Of a stretch of DNA of 64,000 nucleotides, positions 56,249 through 64,000 are shown one piece after another (the stretch's first letter is position 1; each line of letters opens with the position of its first letter). Made by a program: the position numbers and the translations under genes. Under the pieces are notes generated by a model. The model was not told the origin of the DNA. It saw only the letters and a list, made by a program, of their open reading frames with translations, and did not search any database. The DNA comes from Pyrenochaeta sp. MPI-SDFR-AT-0127 (lineage: Eukaryota > Ascomycota > Dothideomycetes > Pleosporales > Cucurbitariaceae): NCBI GenBank assembly GCA_020747015.1, contig JAGTJM010000015.1, positions 1-64,000 on the forward strand, read 5' to 3'.

Positions 56249-57409
56249 TGCACTTCGCTGCTCGACTCCTTGCAAAAGCATGGGACTTCAACAGGGTAGA
56301 GAGTGCGACTCGTTCAAGGAGCGATGATAGGCTGCAAGCATTTATTCGATACCCCGAGCTAGGAGACCGCGCACTCGAGAAGCACAACAGGAAGCGCGAA
56401 GTTTTGGGGGTGCAACGGGCGTAGCCTGAGTGGCACAACATGCGACGGCGAGCTGCAAGCCATAATTAATGTAAAAGTTGAGCATGGTCGATAGCGGCAA
56501 CTCTTCAAGCCATACACAATCAACATGCATCACCTCACCTTGCCAGCTTTACACGACCTCATTTGCATCGATGAAGCCATACAGGAGTACTGACGATATC
56601 TGAAGGGCTTGAACAGCACAATTACCGCAGACGAATCAAGCACATGATTGCAGAGGGCGAGTGTTGAAGAAGAGGCAAGCATTAAGCGCTTTTCTTGTCT
56701 ACGGAAATGTTGGAGGTACGGACTCATGCGCCATTTGCAAAATAAAACCAACCATGACCTCTCGCGGAATCTGCGATGCCATTCTATGCGCCTTGCCTCA
56801 AAGCCCACCAAAGCCGCGGAAAGAGAACAAAAGAAAAGGGGACCGGTCTTCGGCACACCATGGTGATTGTGATTAAGCTAATGTGCGGGTGTTCATGACT
56901 TCGTGTCTTCGTGAATGGGTCCAAGACCACGCTGCCAATGCAAGAAAATACAGGTGGAAGAGAAGGTGACTACTGCGTTCCGTTGATCTTCCAACCTCAG
57001 CGAAGATGCGCAATCCGCTTCATTAAGACGCAGCTATGGATTGAGCGAAACAGCCAGGGTCGAATAAGTAAGGAAGCGTTGACAGAAGTCACGCTGGAAA
57101 GCCGTGCACGCCACGCGTCTGACCAAACGAGGGTTGCGGAAGTGAAAATTGAGAATGCTGTTGGTGTTGAGCTTGTTCCAGAATTCCGCCAATGCGCCGT
57201 GTGCTGTCAGTGAACAATAAGCAAGAATGGAAAAGATTTCTATGGTGGCCGTGATAGTGCTGAGTTACGACGAGATGATTGCCTTGTGCTGCGGTGTCCT
57301 TTGTCGACAGGTGCTGTTGAGCGGTTTGATCGAAGTACGTTATGAAACGACCCCTATCAAGCTCGTCAGAACAGTCAAGTCACGAGCGACGTGGAGGCAA
57401 GTGGGTTAT
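56249..57409. other. convergent intergenic region
   Basis: 1.16 kb between the 3' ends of LSM3 and the cyclin gene. Several short frames, none supported. Confidence 0.5.
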
Positions 57410-59443
57410 TCACTTCCGCCTCCAGGTCTGACTAGCGAAGCTGTCCCGAGATACGAGAGGAAGCTGAAAGCCCTTGGTGACCTCCGACTCCACGAAAATA
57501 GAGGCTCGCTTGTAACGCTTGTCAGTGTACTTTTCGTATACGGCTGCGTGGTGCTTTTGAGGGTTGTCGCAACACTCGAGGATGACAGAAAGCAACTGTC
57601 GGAGTTGGTTCAGAGTGTATCCAGAGTAGTGTACATGAGCTTGCGACTGGTCATTGTTAGCAGGTATATCAGATAAGTAAGGAGTAAAACTTACCCAATC
57701 GCCCTTCTTGAGCATGAAGCGCGCTAAACAGTGGGCTCCGGCGGAGAGGAAGCTTGGAGCGCATCCCACAAAGCGTTCATCCATAACTGTGATCTCGAGG
57801 AAATATTTAGCCAGCGTCCTTGTCTCGAGGTCGTAGTCATCGGCCTTGCTGATGCGGCGCAAGAAGCTCATTGGTCCTGGCCAGCCTAACTCGAATTGAA
57901 GCATGCTAAGCATGAAGCGCTCGGCCTTCAGGACTTCGTCAGCTGTGTAGGCGCCGTCGACCATGTATACAATCTCTTGAACCGAAGGACAATTGATTTC
58001 CTCGTATTTGGCGGCGACAAAGAGGGCAGTGGCGCCAACAAGCTGCAACTTGCCGAGGGACACAACCTTGCACGAGAGGAAGCGGTCGACATAGTTGACG
58101 GCAAGGAATAGCGTCTCAGGGAGCAAGGTGAATCGGTTGTGAACTTGGACAAGCCAGTCCATGAGAACGGATCGCATCGACCATTGAATCTCAGCTTGGT
58201 GGTCCATGTATGATGCATTCGGTTTCATGCGCTCCTCAAGCGAATGCATGTATTCGAAGATCTCATCGCCGTACTCAGCAACCATGGATGTATCCCACTG
58301 CTCATCTTCGACATCCTCAGCGCATCGATTTGCTTCAACGTACACTCGCGCCGCCTCAAGCTCCCGTTGGGTCTTGGCTGTAACTCTCGGGGCGAGGACG
58401 AGTGTGACACCGCCTGTTGTGTTATCGCCACGCGAGCGTAGAGAACGTGCAGTGGTATAACCATCAGCATCATAGTACTCTTCATCCTCATCCTCGTCCC
58501 AGTACTCCTCTGGCTCAAGGCCGGTCAACCCATTGGCTTTGGCGAGCTCTTCGTTGCGCTCCTGCTCCAGCACACGTGCTTGTTCTTCAAGAGCATCAAG
58601 GTACTCATATTTGTCCTCGGCGTCAACTCGGGTCTCAACGTACTTTGCGTTGTCACCATCTTCCCCTGACACGGGGAGGACTTCATCCGAAATGGCTACA
58701 GACTTTTCTGACAGTGCTGATGCACGGTCCACGCTCGGAAATGAAGATGGCTGGGACGTGAGTTGTTGACGCGAGGGTATGGGCGCAATCGTTTTTTCCG
58801 GAACTGGCTCAGAGTATGGCTCTTTGAAGACTGTTGACTTCTTCGTCAAAACCTTCCTCGTGTTCGTGGCCTGTTGGCTGACGTCGAGCGTGACATGTTT
58901 AGGCACTGCCGACGCGACCGAGTCAGTGCCGTTGGAAGCGTTATTTTGCGAGGCAATGTTTCCCAGAGGACGCTGGGCAGGTCGAAGCAACGCGCCAGGT
59001 TTTGTCAGCTCTTTTGTTGCGACAATGATTGGGTCTTTCAGGATGTCGACCGTCTTCTTCTTGCTGGGCACCTGCAGGTCATCCTTCGCAGCCACTTGCC
59101 GCGTTGTGTTGCTGACATCTGCAAACACCGTCCGCTTGGCTGCAGCAGCCTTGATGCCTCCGACCTGCATCAATGTTGATAGCACAGGCGTCGACTTGTT
59201 GCGCGAGTGCAGAGCCTTTCCGGTGGGCAGCTGAGGCGGCGCGTTCTCGTCGCGTATACGAAGTGCCCTCAAAGGGCGCTGTGGCTGTGAAAGAGTCAGT
59301 CAGTGAGTGTCGAGGTGTTGCCGGGGTGAAGGCGAGGAATTGAGACGGATATGTCGTGCAGAACAAGAGAGGTAGATGATTTCCTCTTGCGCCGACGAGG
59401 TGAAGGTCCAGACAGGCAATGGAGGACTTACCTTCGCGTCCAT
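57410..59443 (-). CDS. G2/M B-type cyclin
   Basis: Three exons (59443-59432, 59284-57695, 57646-57410) give 1839 nt, 612 residues. Exon 1 is 12 nt (MDAK), spliced by a 147-nt intron to PQRPLRALRIRDENAP. About 330 disordered N-terminal residues include RPLGNIASQN, which resembles a degenerate destruction box. The cyclin N box (about 343-475) has MRSVLMDWLVQVH (MRAIL-type helix), FLAVNYVDRFLS and ATALFVAAKYEE. The C box follows. The partner should be Cdc2/Cdk1 for mitotic entry. Filamentous ascomycetes have NimE and a second B-type cyclin; I cannot say which this is. A 48-nt stop-free intron (57647-57694, gtaagt..ccag, with gctaac) lies inside the C box. Confidence 0.93.
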
Positions 59444-62348
59444 GATGCTCTTGGTCGGTCAATCGATGCTGATGTGCTTTGAATAGATGTTATGTAGACA
59501 GCGACTATTGCGAAAGTCCTTGTTTGCGATGGCTCGATAGGGGCAGCGGTTGGTCGCAGCGCTACAGATCAGTGGCCGATATAAAGAAACTCTCCATCTA
59601 ATTGGGCGACGATGAGATAGACGGGCGAAGATTGTCGAGAGGCGCGAAATGTGGTGTTGACAACAACAGCCTTGCTGGGTGTCGAAGATATATACAGAGT
59701 TCGGGCTGGGTAAACAATGGCCAAACGCGCAAGTAAGCTAGAGCTCGGACAGGGATTCTGAGACCATTCCTAAAGCGGCCATAGCAACGCTCTTGCCACA
59801 ACGGGACAGACACGTCATTCCCAGGTCAAAACGCGGGACCGTCGAGAACATCAAAATGCTACTTCTTGTTGCGCTCCCCCACACAAGCATGCGATGGTCT
59901 CAATAAATTTTCCCCACCCTGTATCTTGCCTCTTGAGTGCATCCCGAAACTCGAATCAAGTTTCCAGCGTTTCCAGCAGCCGTTCTGCTCATCTGCTCCG
60001 CGGCGCGTCTGTTGATGCGCGCGGACCCTGTCCTTGATGCGTAACAGGAGCGCTGTCACGTGCCGGCCGCTCGACGCCGACCTTCTTTGAAACACCTTGT
60101 TGACACTCAGTATCATCAAAACAAACCCTCAAGCCAGTCGCCAGTGCTTGGGCATGGCTTCTATGGCGGTAGCGACCACGGTGCTGCTCACGACCGCCGA
60201 GAACTAGTCCGCTATGCGCAGCGCACAGCCTATCACCCAGCGCATCGCCACTGGATGTCAAACTGCCGCCTACACTTACCCTTCTTGCGATGCGGATGCT
60301 GCATGCTGTCCGAAAAGGTTGAACTCGCTTGGAGCACACTGAGCGTCTTTGTTTCGGTGTTTTTGTCGCATCTCTCGCTTGCTTTGTCCCCGCAGGCCAT
60401 GGGCCGAGGGCTTCACCGACAACTCAAGTGGAGCGCCAACATCCGTAACGAGCTCGCAATGAGCCCACTTTGTGAAAATTGACATTTCCGAGGGTCCGCG
60501 ACCATGAATTTGCCAAACAACTGTTTGCGCAGAGTGCGGGAGCGCTGTTGTAGATGATCGACCCCTCACCACTCTAAGACCGGCTATCCATGCCACGAAT
60601 CTAGAGATCCGCGTGCAGCGCTACGTATGTGCGGTTTGCGAAGGTCCATCGCACACATGCAAGGCCGATGACTTGAGCTGCACAAATGTCATGCAGCTAC
60701 AAAGGCGCAGTGCGGCACAGAACTGGAGCATCTACAGCGTCAGATATACTGAAAATGCTAAGAATCGAGAACTGCGTTTTTTGGACACTTTCGTCCTAGT
60801 ATGACTCCTGGAAACCCCCCAAGGAGCATTTGTGGAGTCAACCTCAGAGGGGCGGGTCGCATAACCAGTAAATGCTTCACTTGGACCCCACTCTGTTGGG
60901 CGACTTCACACCCGTCATAATCGTCTGCGAAAGGAATCTCCGCGAGCATGTGTTTGGCATTGATGGCTGCACGGAAGTCTCACCAATAGACGCCGAGCTC
61001 CAGCTGCCAACGAATCCGCAGCGCTTGCGCTCGTCTGGGGAATTAGAAGCTCTTTGCCCTCCTAACTTGATGTGCGCTTAGAGGCGACCTAGATGTCGAG
61101 CTGTCTGCGTGCTCTGTAGTGCTCTGGGGCTGCGCAACAGGGTGCTCGATTATGTTCTGCGCTGTTCTCTTCACATGGATCGGCCAACGAAGCAAGCGTA
61201 TCAGCCTATTGGCCAAGTCCGGAAAGTCGCGAGCGCCATGGCAGCAAGTATCGAGCCGTCCGGTGCGGGCATGATGTGGTATTGCTCAGCAAGCGATTTG
61301 CTTGTCTTGTGGCATGCATTCTGAGCTGATTCAACGATTGGGCGCATAGCTGCCGCCCGGAGTCTTTCTATGTTTCGACCTCAAATGGCACACCCCAAAG
61401 ACAGTCGCAACGGCTGGGTGTGATTTGATTGCAATCTATGTCTAGCCCGAATTACCTGCTCGAAGGCTGTCTGTTCTTTGGGGTGGTGTCTTCGCTCGAT
61501 ATCAATTGAAGCGCTTTCGGATGCGCTGAACAAGGGGAATGCGCTGCAGTGTCTATGCCAGTCTTCCAATGCGTGTACCACTAGTAATGATTTTGAATGC
61601 AAAGGCGACCAGCTATCTGCAGGTCTAGGCGCACTTTGAGGTTGCGTTGCTGTTGTCTGGCGGTCCCAAGTTGCTGGTGTCGTCGTTCGCTAATACCCTT
61701 ACCCACCTGAGCCATCTCCATCCCTCCTCTTCTCTACCACGCACACACCTGTGGGCCCACCAACACAACCACTCTCTCGTAAGTCTCCAGCATGTTCATC
61801 AAGCATCCAATGCTCTCAGAATCATAATCCTGCACTCTCATGGCCTCCTTCTTGCTGTGCGCATCTGGCCGCTAACCTGACGTTGGCAGCCAGCGGCGGT
61901 ATACGGAATCAGATCGCAGCACCCCATTAGAGCCCATCTGGTCCTTTGAGCACCACTGCCGGTATGTATGTCTTTCAGTATGATTATGCGACCGGATCGG
62001 CATCTACTGTCTTGTATGATGGCGGCCCTTCAGCGCTTCAGCGCTGTCGTTGGGTCCTCCCTGCACGCCAACCAACCGGCAGCGGTGACGACTCCCAACA
62101 GCATCCCACTCAACGAGGCCTTTCCGGGCCACAATGAGCAGCATTGGGAACCCCACAAATCATCATCGAGAGTCATCTGCTAACGTTTTCAGACCCAGAC
62201 TCGACACCTGATTATCGCTCCCCGACCGCCGTTCCCTCCGGACCCTTGCGACACCGGCAGGATCGGTGCACTGCCATCCAACCCACACACACATAGAACC
62301 TCGTCGCAGAGGCCTTGTAATACCATATTTACACTAGAGAAACTGGAC
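59444..62348. promoter_or_regulatory. long divergent upstream region
   Basis: 2.9 kb between the cyclin start (minus) and the regulator start (plus). No protein gene is supported. Near 61.65-62.3 kb there are CT-rich stretches and splice-like signals (gtaagt at 61781-61786), consistent with a long, possibly spliced 5' leader of the plus-strand gene. Long upstream regions are common for regulators. Confidence 0.5.
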
Positions 62349-64000
62349 ATGCAGGTTTCCAATCTGCTCTCGGAATCTCGGGGCTCAGGCGCACAACGGT
62401 TCCCTGACACCGTGGAGGAGCTTCTAGCGAGCCGACACCACGAGTCCCGGCAATCAGCTTCGGAATACGATATGCTTCCCCAAAGAGAGGATTCAAGCAT
62501 GATGGATGTCTATCCTAGCACAGAAACTGGGTCGGCGCATGATTCGCTGTCGCCCACAAAGCAAGTCCAGCCCAAGCACATCAGCTTTGAGCTGCTGCTT
62601 CCCCAGTCCCCAGCTCACAAGGCTCGTCTACCAATGCGGGTCAACATCTACCCCCATGATACGACCGATTCTATAATCACAACGGTCAAGAACTTCTACG
62701 GTTTGTATGAGCGCAGGGGCGTCATCTTCGAAGACCGACACGGCAGCATTTTGATTGCGCGGTTTGAAAACTTTGAGCATGGCATGGTCGTCTATGTGCG
62801 AGTCTCCCCTGAGGACCCCGACGCTGAGGACTACTCGCCTGCTCCGCGCCAACCGACGGCTTCACCCCGTCGCCCTCGTCCCCACCTTGACGAGGCATTC
62901 CAGATGCTTCCACCCATACTCCACCACCAAACAGGATCAAGGGCCGGATCTCGCAACGCACGGCAGAGCCAGTCTCCACAACCAGGGCGCGGTAGGAGGA
63001 GTGCTTCCGCAAGCAAACGTATGCGGCCCTCTGTGAAGAGCCGTGGGAATAGTTCTCACGGAAGCTTCGCTGATGCTCATGGCGAAGGCTTTAGCGACAG
63101 CGATGGCGACCATGGTTCAGTCACAAGCTCACGTCGCTCTAGAAAGGAACCCCTTGCAAGCGCCGACATCAGTGTCGATAACATTGTCGAGGGTGGCCGC
63201 CGAAAGCGTGCGAAGTTTGACAGCTCGGTAAGTACTCAATTCTGATATCTGGTCTGCAATTATCTAATATCGATGCCTTTGTCAGGAACTGCCTCTATTC
63301 GTGCCTCCTCAGGTTCCCATGACAGCTTCGCTGTCGTCTGTCTCTCCTCAACGTCGTATCAGCGGCAACACTGCCGGTTCACCCTACTCTGTCAACCAGC
63401 AAACTTTCTCGTATTCGCACCCGTTACCGTCGCCACAAAGTTACGGTCAGAGTGAGGGCGCATATTTGCAAGGGCTGGTAACTCCGTACTCTGCCTCCAG
63501 TGGCCCAGTACAAGGGAACAGGTCTCGCACACGAGGCTCTGCCCAGCATGCTCATTACCGCTATTCTGGCAGCGGTGGGGTTCTACCTACTCCAGAGACT
63601 ACGCTGGGAAGCATTAGCGTCATCTCTGACGAAGACGTCGCTCGCCAACTCATGCGACTGGGTGATGCATCCAACTTCTCCACCCACGGACGTACATCTA
63701 CCTCGACGCTCGACGATGCTTTCAGCGGCAAGGCGGACGCTGCTTCTTCTAGCGACGAGAGCGAAGATGGTAGTGAAGATGAGGGTCTTCCTCTCCCATA
63801 CAACATGGGACGAATGAACACTATCGCTCGTGTTTATGACGAGGCGGAGAGCAGTGGTGAGGACTACGAAGATGGCAGAGATGTCTCCTTTAAGGGCGAG
63901 AGCGATGAGGTTGTGCCTGATGAGCACAACCATCAGCGAGTGCAGCCAGGTGTGGTGAAGGCCCGGTCTTCGGTGTCGAATAAGTCGGGCAAGACTTTCA
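62349..64000 (+). CDS. nuclear regulator, Ser-rich, truncated by window end
   Basis: Exon 1 runs 62349-63227 and exon 2 from 63286 is open to the window end. They join in phase 0 across a 58-nt intron (gtaagt..gtcag). Residues about 75-165 form a compact beta/alpha domain (ISFELLLPQSPAHKARLP, then VNIYPHDTTDSIITTVKNFYG), reminiscent of a ubiquitin-like/PB1 fold. After that come Arg/Ser-rich stretches with a likely nuclear signal (GGRRKRAKF, about 284-292). Exon 2 carries ISDEDVARQLMRLGDASNFS and an acidic Ser/Glu/Asp region. The pattern resembles conserved fungal transcription regulators whose DNA-binding region would lie downstream of this window. The exact family is not certain. Confidence 0.75.

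Overview
This is nuclear DNA of a filamentous ascomycete (Pezizomycotina; probably a Dothideomycete, which the sequence alone cannot prove). Genes are split by short introns of about 40-105 nt with GT..AG ends and CTRAC-like branch points, intergenic gaps are small, and several families are fungal-specific (Ams2/Spt21-like, Ybp1/Ybp2, DUF7580, fungal PD-(D/E)XK-like, ARB_07466-like secreted proteins). I saw no tRNA, rRNA, CRISPR array, intact transposon or viral gene.

Layout. 1-6 kb: a gene-free flank, then an FMN-dependent alpha-hydroxyacid dehydrogenase and a secreted GH1 glycosidase, both on the minus strand. 6.6-14 kb: an accessory block with a decayed gene, a zinc finger/ARID/PH-like protein and a divergent DUF7580 gene. 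14.9-20.5 kb: a Ser/Pro-rich protein, a Gfo/Idh/MocA oxidoreductase, then the divergent pair VMA3 (V-ATPase subunit c) and SNU13. 20.5-33.7 kb: a second accessory stretch with an Hsp70-like ATPase divergent from a coiled-coil protein, a PD-(D/E)XK-like protein, and a secreted cysteine-rich protein, separated by gene-poor DNA. 33.8-43 kb: an SDR reductase, a SurE-type phosphatase, the PIF1 helicase and the RNA-binding protein PUB1. 43-64 kb: a dense housekeeping block with an acidic protein, an Ams2/Spt21-like GATA regulator divergent from SMD2, dihydroxyacetone kinase, a Ybp1/Ybp2-family protein divergent from LSM3, a B-type cyclin, and the 5' part of a nuclear regulator cut by the window end.

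How the genes relate. Three spliceosome/snRNP genes (SNU13, SMD2, LSM3) are all on the plus strand and each shares a short upstream region with a minus-strand gene. The Ams2/Spt21-like gene, the Ybp1/Ybp2 family member and the B-type cyclin are all linked in yeasts to cell cycle, histone/centromere or stress functions. The Ams2/SMD2 promoter holds three ACGCGT (MCB) sites, as expected for G1/S control. Most multi-exon models were rebuilt by hand from splice signals and reading frame; where total exon length is a multiple of three and the joined protein matches its family, confidence is high.
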